Below are positions 33,484 to 44,506 of a DNA stretch of 64,000 nucleotides, one piece after another. The notes under the pieces were generated by a model. It saw nothing but the letters and a program-made list of their open reading frames with translations, had not been told where the DNA came from and did not search any database. Source of the stretch: Penium margaritaceum (taxonomy: Eukaryota > Streptophyta > Zygnematophyceae > Desmidiales > Peniaceae); contig SZWC01001585.1 of assembly GCA_023375785.1 (NCBI GenBank), positions 49,286 through 113,285 of the forward strand, given 5' to 3'. Position 1 is the stretch's first letter. The number at the start of each line of letters is the position of its first letter. The position numbers and the translations under genes are program-made.

Positions 33484-34191
33484 ATGGGGGAGTCTGCGCT
33501 TGCGAGCACCTCTTGCCAGGCTGATGTGTCTGTTCCAGCTCCCACCACTTCGCAGTCTCTGGCTCTTGATGACCAAGTGATCACCGTTGTCGGCCTAAAG
33601 ACCTCTTCAGCAGCGCTGACTTCTACCTCTGTTCCCTTGCACCCCACAAGTACTCATGATACTATACCTGTCTGTACTCTTGTGACCGTAGCTGTGTCCG
33701 CCGTCACTCCTGCCTCTCTACGTGACCCTGTCTCACCTACTCCTACTATCACACCGAGTCCTGTGTCTCCCACACACGCATCTCCTCGCACGGGATCAGC
33801 AGCTCCCTTGCCTCAGCCCTCCCCCGCTGCAATCGTGCCTGTTCCTGAGCCTGAGGTGCGCCCCTCAAGCCCAGGTTACTCCCGTGAGCCTGGCGGTCGT
33901 CTTCGACCATTGGACACCGGAGCTCAGCGAGTGTCTGGTCCCGCACCCAAGCACTCCACTCGTAGCATCGCGAGTGGTGATCCTGGCACAAAGGCCCTAG
34001 GTCTGAGTTTCTGCATTGAGCACACAGAGGTACATCCAGCGTGCCCCGTAGGGCGCAATCCCGTCACTCGCGAGTTTCATATCGTTTGTGATGTAGCAAC
34101 CGATCTTGTGGTCGTCAGACCTAGCATTGAGGCTTGCACTCTTGCTACGCATAGCTCTCCCTCTATGGCGCCTGACCGGCAAAACAACTGA
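33484..34191 (+). other. integrase-RT linker of C2
   Basis: One open frame of 235 codons, rich in Ser, Thr, Pro and Val, with no exact tandem repeat. It ends with the RT-proximal markers ASGDPGTKALGLSFCIEHTE and VTREFHIVCDVATD. It is part of the Gag-Pol polyprotein and not a separate gene. Confidence 0.65.
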
Positions 34192-35313
34192 GGGAAGCTC
34201 TTTCATCACAAGATGCTGACGCTTGGCGTGCTGCCAGCTAGTATGAGCTTCGCGCCATCCGAGACCATGGGGTTTACGAGCTAGTCGACCTTCCACATGG
34301 AAGGAAGGCTATTCAGGTCAAGTGGGTCTTTCATAAGAAAATGAAGCCGGATGGCTCACTGGAACGCCACACGGCTCGCTTGGTCGTCAAGGGGTACTCT
34401 CAAATCGAGGGCATCGACTACACTGACTCCTTTGCCCCTGTCGGTCGCATGACCTCAGCTCGAGCTCTGTTCGGTGTAGTGGCTCAGCATGGATGTGAAC
34501 AATGTGTTCCTCCATGGCTCTCTCGATGAGGAGATTTACGTGGCCCAGCCACCGGGCTTTGAGGACAGTGACAAGGTCTGGCGCTTTCTCAAGTCCTTGT
34601 ACGGCCTCAAGCAGTCTCCTTGGTGTTAGAACTAGGAGATCACTGGCACCCGGACTTGTACGGGATATGTACAGAGCGAGGCAGATCCCTCTCTCTTCAT
34701 CTGACAAACGCCTAAGCAGTTCATCGCCATCTTGGTCTATGTGGACGACCTTCTGATTACATCTCCTTCAGTGGAGGCTGTGAAGGAGGCCAAGGCTGTC
34801 CTCCAGAATGCCTACAGGATGAAGGACCTTGGTCTTGCAGCGGTGTTTCTTGGCATGGAGATCGTGCGAGACCACAGACGTCGTACTCTACTACTGCATC
34901 AGGCCCGATACGCACGTGTTGTGGGGGAGCGGTTCAGTGACCTCCTCGGCTCGGTGCCCACGGCTTACACTCCTCTCACACCTGACGGGCAGGATGTCGT
35001 GAAAGTGGATGATCCACACAATTCGGGGAGACAGTAGATGTGACCTTGTACCTCCGTCTCATCGGATTTGTGATGTACCTGGCCACTACCACACGTCCTG
35101 ACATCGCCTTTGCCGTCAACCTCCTTGCCCATTTTTCACAAGCTCCACGTGGTAGAGCCCTTCACGTGGCTTTGTGAGTGGTGCGGTGCGTGGTCTCCAC
35201 ACCGTACCTCGGACTCTGCTTTCACCAGCAGTGTTCGGTGGTCCTTGAAAACTGCACTGACAGCAACTGGGCCTGGAGCCCAGATGGACGCAGTCGCATC
35301 CGTTACGTGTTCT
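34192..35313 (+). pseudogene. reverse transcriptase and RNase H start of C2
   Basis: RT blocks: KMKPDGSLERHTARLVVKGY, SQIEGIDYTDSFAPVGRMTS, the [18 protein letters not shown] block, [10 protein letters not shown], and an intact YVDDLLITSP near 34740. It continues KDLGLAAVFLGMEIVRDHRR. After frameshifts the TTTRPDIAFAVNLLA block is near 35090. RNase H begins (DSNWAWSPDGRSRIRYVFL) and stops at 35313, where the B1 LTR starts. The second half lies at 52905-53310, more than 17 kb away. Confidence 0.88.
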
Positions 35314-36166
35314 TGTTGGTTTTTGTGAATCTATCATTATACTCTGTTGTGACCTCTCAGCTTGTGTACATCGGTGTGCAGATGACTGACGGCGAGACTT
35401 GACGCCGCTGGAGTGTTACTCGGTGGAGCCGACGCACGCTGAGACCCACTCACCCGTTGCTGGGGTCTCCTCCCTCTGGCGATGCGCTCAGCTCCATCGG
35501 CAGGCCTTCTCGGTGGTCGGGCCGCCTGTAGTCACTGCCACTGCGGATGCAGTCTGCATGCACCTAGCACTGTGTCTGGCTGCGGCATTGCGTCTATAGC
35601 ATCATGCGATGCCTAGGGTCCATGTCTTCTGTTGTATGGCCATGTTTGGCATCGTCGACTGTCATAGGCACTGCCTGGGTTCGTGCAGCCATAACTTCTT
35701 GTAGCTGTTTTTCTAGCTGATTCTGACCGCACGACTGCGTTCACAGCGTTGGTATTATGGTATGGTCCAGTTTTCAGGCAAAATGGACGACGCCCGGGTC
35801 TTGGGCTAACGGGCGTCTGGCAGGGCTCACCGAGAAAACCCTCCCTGCCAGAAAATAGGTCTATCACTATCTTCTGATTGGCTGGTTAGCTGAGTAACAC
35901 CTTTTACACTAGTGGGGGAGGGGGCCAGAAATTGGAGGGGTTCCCCATTGTTCCTCATTCTTCATTGCTAATCAGTTACTTCTAGTTTTCAACTACTTTC
36001 TGGCGCTAACACTGGCGCACGCACTTCTGAGTAACAAGCCCAAAGCTTCCAGACATAGTCTCTAAACAGCAGACTGAGGGGGCAGCAGACCTAAGCAACG
36101 AGCGTGGAAACCCGCACGCTGCATCAACAACGCATGCTGCCCCAACCTGTTGCCTAGGTTTCTACC
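35314..36166 (+). repeat. 5' LTR of B1
   Basis: Starts TGTTGGTTTTTGTGAATC. It shares GCAGATGACTGACGGCGAGA with the 3' LTR at 43485 and CGTGGAAACCCGCACGCTGC with the other B LTRs. It ends near CTAGGTTTCTACC. The primer site after it is degenerate (TATTAGAGC at about 36171-36179). Confidence 0.88.
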
Positions 36167-37569
36167 TTATTATTAGAGCTAGAGCGTAGCAGCAGTAGTA
36201 GAAGACTGGCGTACAGGTGCCAGAAAACATCGGCGGACCCCCATACGCGCCACTACTGGGGAAATGCTGCCGGATTTTTTCCAGCAGCATTGACCCGCCT
36301 GGTGGCAGCTTCAGATTTTTTCCCACGGCCACTGGGCCAGGGGAAATGCTGCCGAAACTTTTTCAGAACCACTGACCTCCACACGTGACGCAAGGAGGTG
36401 AGCGGCAGATCGCATCCAACACCTGTGGACGACGACGCACGCAGCAACGTCACCCAGGTGTAGTGACTTGCACCAGCATGCAACAGCAGCAGCCTGCAGT
36501 AGCAGTAGCCGTAGGCAACGTCACCGAGCAGTGGCAGCAGCAGCCAGCAGCAGTTGCGTGCAGCAGTAGCAACAGGCAGAAGCAGCAGCTCGTAGGAGCC
36601 TGCAGCAGCAGTAGCCTGCAACAGTAGCTCGCAGCAGCAACAACCTGCAGCAGCAGCGAGCAGCAGCAGCAGCTCGCAGCAGCAGCGAGCAGCAGCAGTG
36701 GCAAGCAGCACTTGCAGCAGCGTACAGCAGCAGCAGCCAGCCATAGTAGCTGCTGGAGCGAGCAGCTCCCAGCAGCAACTGCTGCTGCTGCTCGCTCCCT
36801 ACAGTGAGCAAGCAGCAAGCAGCAGCCCGCTGCTACCAGCGAGCAGCAGCTCGCTTCTAGCGAGCTGGAGCTCGCTGCCCACTGCCACCGAGCAACACCT
36901 CGTTGCCCGCTGCCAGCGAGCAGCAGCTCGTTGCCCGCTGCCAGCGAGCAGTAGCTCATTACCCGCTACCAGCAGCCTGCTGCTCGTAGCTGACAGCGGG
37001 TAGCTGCCCGCTGTGACAAACAAGGAGAAAGAAGAAGAAGAAATCAAAACAGAAAAAAAATCCCCCATCCCACCTGCTTTGCCGCCGTTGCTGCAGCAGC
37101 TGCCTTTGCTACTACAGCAGCCCTAACAGCACAGCAGCCCGTAGTAGGAGCAACTGATGCTGCAACTACAGCAGAAGCAGCAGCAACAACAGCAGCAACA
37201 ACTGTAGCAACGGCAGCAGCAACAACAGCAGCAGTAGCAACAACAGCAGCAACAGCATCAGCAGCAGCACCAACTACAGCAGCAGCCGCAGCAGCAGCAG
37301 AAAACTACAGCAGTAACAGCAGTAGCAGTAGCAGTAATTGCAGCAGCAGCCCCAACAACCACCACTGCTGACATCGGCATCCCGCTACTGATGTCACTGC
37401 TGACGTCACTACTGACGTCATCAACTTCAAAAAACACAAAACCCAAAGAAAGGGTAAGGGAAGGGGGAAGCAAGCCTGAGGGTGGGCAAAACGTCCATTG
37501 CCCTCAGCAAGGCACTACTGCTGATGTCAGCAACCCCAAAGAGAAGAAAAAAACAAAGGGCATCACACC
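36167..37569 (+). other. leader of B1, CAG/GCA-rich
   Basis: A 1.4-kb leader. 36180-36480 matches the B2 leader, including paired GGGGAAATGCTG blocks with short inverted flanks. 36480-37000 is a CAG/GCAG array interspersed with GAGCAGCAGCTCG units. 37080-37330 has an open Ala/Thr-rich sense frame (FAAVAAAAAFATTAAL onwards) that ends in Ser-rich sequence and a stop. The frame lacks a clear ATG. It may be a relic of an upstream frame like that of family A or simply triplet repeat. Confidence 0.6.
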
Positions 37570-38949
37570 ATGGCTGGTAGCCCAACTGGGGAGGGGTCTT
37601 CCTCTATTGGGGAGACCCCCACCTCCCCTTTCCTGTAGCGGCTGCAGTAGTAGTAGTAGTAGCAGTAGTGGTAGCAGCAGCAGCAACAGCAGCAATAAGA
37701 GCAGCAGCAGCAGCAGCAACATCAGCAAGAGCAATAGGAACAGTAGGAGAAGCAGGAGCAGTAGCAGCAGCAGCAGGAGCAGTAGCAGCAGCAGCAGGAG
37801 CAGCATCAACAGCGGAAGCAGCAGCAATAGCAAAAGCAGCGGCGCCATCAGCCCTCTGGCGTCGTTGGCGATAACCCTGACCCCCTAGTTGCTCTTCAGC
37901 AATAGCTCGCCGCCCTGATGCAGCAGCTTGCGGCACTGCAACCGTTAGTTTCCCAGTCTTCCCCCAATGCGCCTCCGCCCTTTCCCACTCCAGGGCGTGC
38001 CAGCCCAGCTGTGTCTGCTGCCACGCAATACCTGGCGCAGCAGCAGACTTTGAGCCAACAGCAGACAGTGACCTCCGTCTTTGGCCCCACTCTGGGTGCT
38101 GGCCGCAGGCAAAAGGACTTTGAGACGTTGCCGCCGCCGCTTCACGTCGGCGAGCAGTTGCGGAGCTGGGAGCTCAGCTTCCGCATCTGGGCGCAGGGTG
38201 AGGGCCTGTGGACATACTACACCCTGCCATATGACGCCACCCTGGCCAACCAGCTGTATGACGCTGGTCGTGCCGTCCGGGCTCTTGTCCCTGTGGCCCC
38301 TCCGACTTCCCGTCTCGCCCTTGAGCCCTTCTTAGGCGACTTCACCACTAGCGCCATCCCAGACCCTGCAGTCGCGTGGCACGTTCTCACTCTTCCCCAT
38401 CGCCTGTCCAGCAACGCTGAGACTAGCCACCAACTGCGGGAGTTCAATTCCCTACACATGGGGCAGACCGAGACGGTCACCTCCTACAGGCAGCGGGCGG
38501 AGGACATCCTTCGTCGCCTTCGGAAATCTGCCCCACCCCCTTTGGCCGCGCTCCTCACCATCAAGCGCGGCGCCACCGAAGCGTACTCGGACGTCTTCGT
38601 CCACTACCCTCACGACATTCTCTCCACTATGGCGGCCCAGGGCACACTCCTACCCTGGGCATACGAGCTCTTCCTCCGCATTGAGGAAGCTCGTTTGGAG
38701 TCCCGACTCCAGCGCACGGAGGCCGGCGCCTTCCCTTCCGTCGCCTTCGTGGTCGTCTCCTCCCCCGCCGGGTGGTACACGTGCCCTCTACTGACGGATG
38801 AGGTACGCGTAATTGCCACCATATGTCGCCAGTGCGAGCGCCGTCTCGCCTCTGCCGCCGTGACTGTCACCGGCTCTGACTCCTCCGCCTCATCCAGCAG
38901 CTCCACCACTCCAGTTTCTTCGTCGGTCGCACTGACACCACCGCCGTAG
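37570..38949 (+). pseudogene. gag of B1
   Basis: Starts MAGSPTGEGSSSIGETP at 37570, in frame with a CAG-rich tract (37640-37850) that reads as polyglutamine with TAG interruptions, then with the capsid core from 37918: LAALQPLVSQ, AATQYLAQQQTLSQQQTVTS, FGPTLGAGRRQKDFETLPPP, LSFRIWAQGEGLWTYYTLP, HVLTLPHRLSSNAETSHQLR and LLPWAYELFLRIEEARLESR. It ends past a degenerate knuckle (GWYTCPLLTDEV). All interruptions up to the core are TAG, in line with CAG-to-TAG decay. Confidence 0.8.
37640..37850 (+). repeat. CAG-type triplet tract in B1 gag
   Basis: An imperfect CAG/TAG/GCA array. In the gag frame it encodes Gln with TAG stops; in the other frames Ser or Ala. The matching part of B2 gag is Ala/Val/Thr-coded. 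Confidence 0.8.
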
Positions 38950-39141
38950 CTGTTGGCACCGGCGCAACCCTCCTTCTACCCGGGCTCTGGTGCCATCACC
39001 CCACAATCCGTCTACACTCCCGGGCCATCCTTTCGCGAGCGCTAGCTGGAGTAGTTCATCGCGCTCCAACTCGGCCTCCCTTGCCTTCCTTCCCAGGGAA
39101 GTGCGAGTTGCATCACTTCCTGCTCCCCTGTTTAGCCCTGC

Positions 39142-39594
39142 ATGACTGGGACTGAGTTACGGTCATGCCCTGTTTCTTCGTCTGTCTTGTTGTCTCTCGT
39201 GGTCTCCGCTACCCCCTCCCAGGACAACGTTGCTTGGCTTGACAATTGGCAGTCTCGATTCGCACCTCCTTCCACCGCATCCGCGTCCCTTGCTTGTTGC
39301 CATGTGACAATTAATGATATTGCGACCCCGGTCCAGGACCCCGCTGAGACCTGGATCATCGACTCCGAGGCCATGCATCACATGACGGCCTATCGTGAGG
39401 CTTTTAGTATGCTCGGTCCTGTAGGCAATGTTTCCGGTGTCCGGATAGGCTCTGGCCAGGTGTTGCCTGTCTATGGTGTTGGCGTCCTTCGTTTCCATGG
39501 TCCCTCCGGTGCATCTTTCTGACCGATGTCCTCTTCGTCCCTGGTCTTGAGCTCAGCCTCCTGACCGTCACTGCCCTTGACCACATGAGCATGG
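39142..39594 (+). pseudogene. protease region of B1
   Basis: WLDNWQSRFAPPSTASASLA leads to WIIDSEAMHHMTAY; the family motif DSGATHHM has become DSEAMHHM. The catalytic Asp remains, but the Gly, needed for the active-site loop, is Glu. IGSGQVLPVYGVGVLRF and HGPSGASF follow, then a frameshift. Aspartic protease of Gag-Pol, very probably inactive. Confidence 0.85.
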
Positions 39595-40640
39595 ATGTTG
39601 TGCACTCACGTGGTATTGGCACTGTGTCGCTGCGTCCGTTTGGTCTTGTCGTACTGCACGCCACCGCCCGTGGCAACCTGTGGCATGTACCTCGTCTATC
39701 TTCCTCTCCTTCCGTCTCCTCCCCGTCAGCCGCCACAGGCCAAGTGTGTCACCAGCACGCTTTCTCCTCAGCACACTCGCCTTCTGCACCGTCGCCTTTG
39801 CCACGTCCACTCTGCCGCCATACACAGCATGCTTCACACCCAGCTGGCCAAGGGCTTTGACCCAGAGACTTTTCCCCTCCTGTGCCCGACTGAGTGCATT
39901 GACTGCGCTCAGGAGAAGATGCACCGTTCCACATATCCCTTGTCTTCCTCCTATGCGTCTGCCCCCCTCGACCTTGTCCATTCGGACGTCATGGGTCCTC
40001 TCCCTACCGAGTCCGTCAGCGAGCATGGTCGCTACGTCCTCACCCTCACTAACGACTATTCTCGCTACCGCAAGGTCTTGTGCCTTTGGCAGAAGAGCGA
40101 TGTCACCCTCACCATCCAGGCCTGGCTTGTCCTTGCGGAGCGCGAGTGTGGCCGCTCTCTCCGCCGCTTTTGCTCCGATCACGGCGGTGAGTACCTGGGT
40201 GAAGCCACGACCTTTCTCGCCTCCCACGGAATTTGCCATGAAACGTTCGCGCCTTACACACCCGCCCAGAACGGTGTCTCCGAACGGTGGAACTGCACTG
40301 TGGCCGACGTCGTCCGCACCATGCGGGTTGAGTCTGGTCTCTCCGATGGCTTCTATTTGAAGCCATGGCCTACATGACCTGGGTGTGGAACCAGATTCCC
40401 CACGGTCCCCTTCCCCGCCAGTCCACACCGTACCAGCATTGGTGCGGTCAGCGAGCTGACCTTTGCCCGGGTCGCGTCTGGGGCTGTGTGGCCATTGTGT
40501 GGTTGCCCGTCCCGCTGCAGGGCGGCAAGCTCGCCCCTCGCGGACGCCCCTGCACCTTCCTCGATGTCTCTCGTCAGTCCAAGGCCTGGCGCTTCTAGGA
40601 TCCCTCCCAGCACTACATCGTTGAGTCCCGAGACACCCTT
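39595..40640 (+). pseudogene. integrase region of B1
   Basis: The best-kept integrase in the window: 260 open codons. Pre-integrase: HTRLLHRRLCHVHSAAIHS, CIDCAQEKMHRSTYP. Core: LDLVHSDVMGPLP (Asp 1), GRYVLTLTNDYSRYRK, FCSDHGGEYLGE (Asp 2), APYTPAQNGVSERWN (Glu), so all D,D,E residues are present. It ends by frameshift at LKPWPT (B2 keeps FKAMTYMTW). The rest is at 40365-40598 (AYMTWVWNQIPHGPLPRQ, WGCVAIVWLPVPLQG). Confidence 0.88.
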
Positions 40641-40759
40641 TTCTTTGAGGACCTGTTTCCTCGCAATCTCATTCGCTCCGGCTCATCCGTGTCTATCCCG
40701 TCGCGTGGCGGAGTGGTGAGTCCGTCCTCCGTCCTTCCGCTTCCGGATGACACGTCCCT

Positions 40760-41400
40760 CGGTCCCTACGGGCCAGCACCCCCAGTCGTGTCCGGTGGTC
40801 CCTCCGGGCCGGCACCTCCAGCCGCGTCCGCTGGTCCCTCCGGGCCGGCACCCCCAGTCGCGTCCGCTGGTCCCTCCGGGCCGGCACCCCCAATCGCGTT
40901 CGCTGGTCCCTCTGGGCCAGCAACTCCAGTTGCGTCCGCTGGTCCCTCCGGGCCGGCAACCCCAGTCGCGTCTTTGGTCCCTCCGGGCCAGCACCCCTAG
41001 TCGCGTCCGCTGGTCCCTCCGTGCCGGCACCTCCAGTCGCGTCCGCTGGTCCCTCCAAGCTGGCACCCCCAGTCGCGTCCGCTAGTCCCTCTGGGCCGGC
41101 ACCTCCAGTCGCGTCCGCTGGTTCCTCCGGGCCGGCACCCCCAGTCGAGTCCGCTGGTCCCTCCGGGCCAGCAGCCTCAATCGCGCCCGCTGGTGCCTCC
41201 AGGCTGGCAACCCCAGTCGCATCCACTGGTCCCTACGGGCCGGCACCCTTAGCCACGTCGGCTGGTCCCTCCGGGCCAGCAGCCCCAGTCGCGCCCGCTG
41301 GTCCCTCCGGGCCGGCAACCTCAGTCGCATCCACTGATCCCTCTGGGCCAGCAGACCCAGTCGTGTCCGCTGGTCCCTCCGGGCCAGCAACCCTGTCTGC
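40760..41400 (+). repeat. 36-bp coding minisatellite in B1 linker
   Basis: About seventeen imperfect 36-bp units encoding a 12-residue repeat near SGPAPPVASAGP. One small deletion near 40970 shifts the frame. GC-rich. It lies between integrase and RT at the same place as in B2 (8847-9590). Antisense Arg-rich frames are by-products. Confidence 0.9.
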
Positions 41401-41488
41401 CTCCATCAGCCCGACGGACTCAGTGCCGTCACCTGCCCTGCCACGCTACACGTGGGGCCCAGGCGGCAGCCTCCGACCCTGACCGTCG

Positions 41489-43315
41489 GTGAGCGCGCAG
41501 ACGGTCGCTCTGCGCTCTGTGGCATCTCGACCCCCCGTGGCTCCACGTGTCTCCTCCGCTCCCACGGTCGTGAGTGGGGACCCTGGCACCAAGGCCCTCG
41601 GCCTGACCACCTCGGCCATCATTGCAGACCTCCTCCCAGGCTCCACACTAGGCTACGTCATGCTCCATAATGAGCATCGGTGCGCTGTCTTGGCTGCACT
41701 CGCGCGCATCCCACTTGGGGCACGAGGTGCACACGCCCTCTCAGTCCGCTCCACAGCACGCCCGGAGGACCCAGACACCCTACGCGAGGCACGAGCCTCT
41801 CCTGAGGCCGCACACTGGGACGTTTCCTGTGCCGATGAACTCGCAGCTATTCGACAGCACCACGTGTATGACCTCGTTGACCTTCCCCCAGGACGGAAGG
41901 CCATCGGCGCCAAGTGGGTCTTTCGGTGTAAGTGGAAGCCCGACGTGTCCTTGGACAAGTACAAGGCCCGCCTTACAGCCAAGGGGTTTCCCCAGATTCC
42001 TGGGATCAATTACGACCAAATCTTCGCCCCAGTTGGTCGATTCTCCACTAGCCGGGCACTCTTCAGTCTGGTCGCCCAGCATGGGGTGGGAGCTGCACCA
42101 GATGGATGTGAGCAACGCTTTTCTCCATGGAGGGTGAGGAGCTCTACATGGTATAGCCCCCAAGCTTCGACGATGGCATTGGGAGAGTCTAGTGGCTGCG
42201 CAAGGCCTTGTATGGCCTGAAGTAGTCGCCTCGGTGCTGGAACCAAGAGATCAAAAGCACGCTCCTTCGTGGCGGGCTCCAGCGCAGCACCACTGACCCC
42301 GCACTGTTTGTCAGTCTGCGAGGCCAGACTTTTGCCGCTGTTCTTGTGTACGTCGATGATCGGCTCATTGCGTCGCCAGACACGGCTGCCATCCAGCGTG
42401 TCAAGGATATGCTACACGCCGCCTACCAGATGAAGGACCTTAGGTCTGCCAGGGTTTTCCTGGGCATGGAACTTGAGCATGATCGCTCCCAAGGCGTCCT
42501 GCACATCCACCAGGCCGCCTATGTACAGACGTTGTCCACCGGCTTTGCGGAGGACCTGCCATTCGTGCCGAGCACATCCTCACCCATGTCACCCGATGGC
42601 CAGGCAAAGCTGAAGAGTCCAGACCCAGCTGTTGTGGGGGAGCCAGTTGACGTGACCACATACCTGCGAGTCATCGGGTCACTTATGTTCCCGGCGACGA
42701 CGACGCGCCCAGACATCGCGTTCGCCGTCAACCTCCTGGCCCAGTTCTCTCAGGAGCCCCGTCACCTCCACTACGAGGCCGCGATCCGAGTACTGCGCTA
42801 TGTTGTCTCGACTCCTCGGCGAGGTCTCATGTTCCGCCGTCAGCCGTTTGTTGTCGCGGTGGGCTACACCGATAGTGACGGGGCCGGTAGTCCGGACGGC
42901 AAGAGTTGCACAGGCTGGATCTTTCTGATTGGCAGCACTGCTGTGTCCTGGTGCAGTGGCAAGTAGGGATGCATTGCACGCAGCACTGTTGACGCTGAGT
43001 ACGTTGCTCTTGGCTCAGGCGCGTATGAGAGTGTGTGGTTACGTCGTCCGTTGTCCGAGCTGCGCCAGTCCGTCGCATCCATCACGTTGCACTGTGAGAA
43101 TGAGAGTGCCATGGCCATCGCCGACAATGACGGCGTGCATCACACCCACAAAGCACATCAATGTTGATTATCACCATGTGCGTTCGTTGTTGGATGATGA
43201 CAACGTCAGCATCGTGTGGGTTGAGATAGCACAGCAGTTGGCTGACTTCTTAACCAAGGCACTGAAGCGCGACTCGTTCAAGAAGGCTGTGAGTTCAGTC
43301 GGCATGCGTCCGTGA
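41489..43315 (+). pseudogene. reverse transcriptase-RNase H region of B1
   Basis: RT start: VVSGDPGTKALGL, DLVDLPPGRKAIGAKWVFRC, YKARLTAKGFPQIPGINYDQ, IFAPVGRFSTSRALFSLVAQ. After a frameshift near 42080 there is QMDVSNAFLHG; then YGLK-TAG-SPRC (Gln codon lost). The polymerase motif YVDDRLIASP is at 42347. RNase H: GYTDSDGAGSPDGKSCTG (Trp of SDW is Gly), AVSWCSGK-TAG-GCIAR, DAEYVALGSG, CENESAMAIADNDG and QQLADFLTKALKRDSFKKA at the end. Inactive. Confidence 0.87.
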
Positions 43316-43422
43316 GTTACTCTCTCTGTCCTTGCTTGCGTCTCTGCTTGGCCTGGGGGAGTCTGGTCGTTGACTGTGTCTCTGCTCACACATGTGCACT
43401 ACGCCTGTGAGTCATGGGGGAG

Positions 43423-43934
43423 TGTTGTATTTCGTGCATCCCTCATTGTACTATGTTGTGTCTCCCGCCTTGTGTACATCGGCGTGCAGATGACTGACGG
43501 CGAGACTTGACGCCGCTAGAGTGTCGCTCGGTGGAGTCGACGCACGCTGAAGCCCACTCACCCGTCGCTGGAGCCTCCTCCCTCTGGCGATGCACTCAGA
43601 TCCATCGGCAGGCCTCCTCGGTGGTCGGGCCGCCGGCAGTCATTGCCACTGCGGATGCAGTCTGCATGCACCTAGCGCTGTGTCTGGCTGTGGCATTGTG
43701 TCTGCAGCATCATGCGAAGCTTAGGGTCCATGTCTTCTGTTTTATGGCCCACTTTGGCATCATTGACTGTCGTAGGCACTGCCTGGGTTTGTGCAGCCAT
43801 AACTTCTTGTAGCTATTTTTCTTAGCTGATTCTGACCGCACGACTGCGTTTGCAGCGTCGATACTATGGTATAGTCCAGTTTTCAGGCAAAACGGACGAC
43901 GCCCGGGTTTTGGGCTGTCGGGCGTCTGGCAGGG
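43423..43934 (+). repeat. 3' LTR of B1, first part
   Basis: Starts TGTTGTATTTCGTGC after the polypurine tract GTCATGGGGGAG. It matches the 5' LTR to 43934 (GGCGTCTGGCAGGG), where A1 begins. CAGGG at 43930-43934 is one copy of the A1 target duplication. Confidence 0.9.
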
Positions 43935-44494
43935 TATTGGTTTATGTGTAATTCTCGACGTGGTGACCTCTGGCCTTGCTGCACACCCACCACACCTGTG
44001 CAGGTGATTGACCAGAGAAGAGACTGCACTCCGAGCTGGACCCTTCCGTCGGCGTATTCGTCCACCGGACAACCTACTTCAGCCAAGAAATCAGCAAGCA
44101 GCTCCATGCGCGCATCCTCACCTCGCAAGCATGCTTACAATGATTTTGATGTACCTGTTTAGCATGAATACATTTGGGTCATTGGCTCAAGCTAGTTTTG
44201 TCTAGTGTTTAGGAAAATACCCGGGTTGTTCCTGGGTGGCCTTGGCAAAAATCCACGAGCAAGTAGTGGTTCGAGCCACGAGCTCGCTCCGGAGCGAGCG
44301 AAAGCGAGATCGCTGCTCGCTCGCTCGCTCCCGACGGGCATCACTACTGTGGCCCGTGACTTCTCGTTGTTCTGTTGCTCGTTTTTTTTCGCAACCTAAT
44401 TCTCGCTCCTCTCAGCGCCGTGACAGTCAGTCTCTCTTGATGAACTGCCACAGTCTCTTGCTCTCTTGCATCCATGCTTTTTGGCACTACCTAC
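43935..44494 (+). repeat. 5' LTR of A1
   Basis: 560 bases. Starts TATTGGTTTATGTG, a G-to-A change from the TGTTGG of the 3' LTR, and ends GGCACTACCTAC before the primer site. The inner half contains GAGCGAGC/GCTCGCTC inverted runs around 44290-44335. Confidence 0.92.
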
Positions 44495-44506
44495 TGGTAT
44501 CAGAGT
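44495..44506 (+). other. primer binding site of A1
   Basis: TGGTATCAGAGT, one change at the last base from TGGTATCAGAGC. It directly follows the 5' LTR. Confidence 0.88.
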
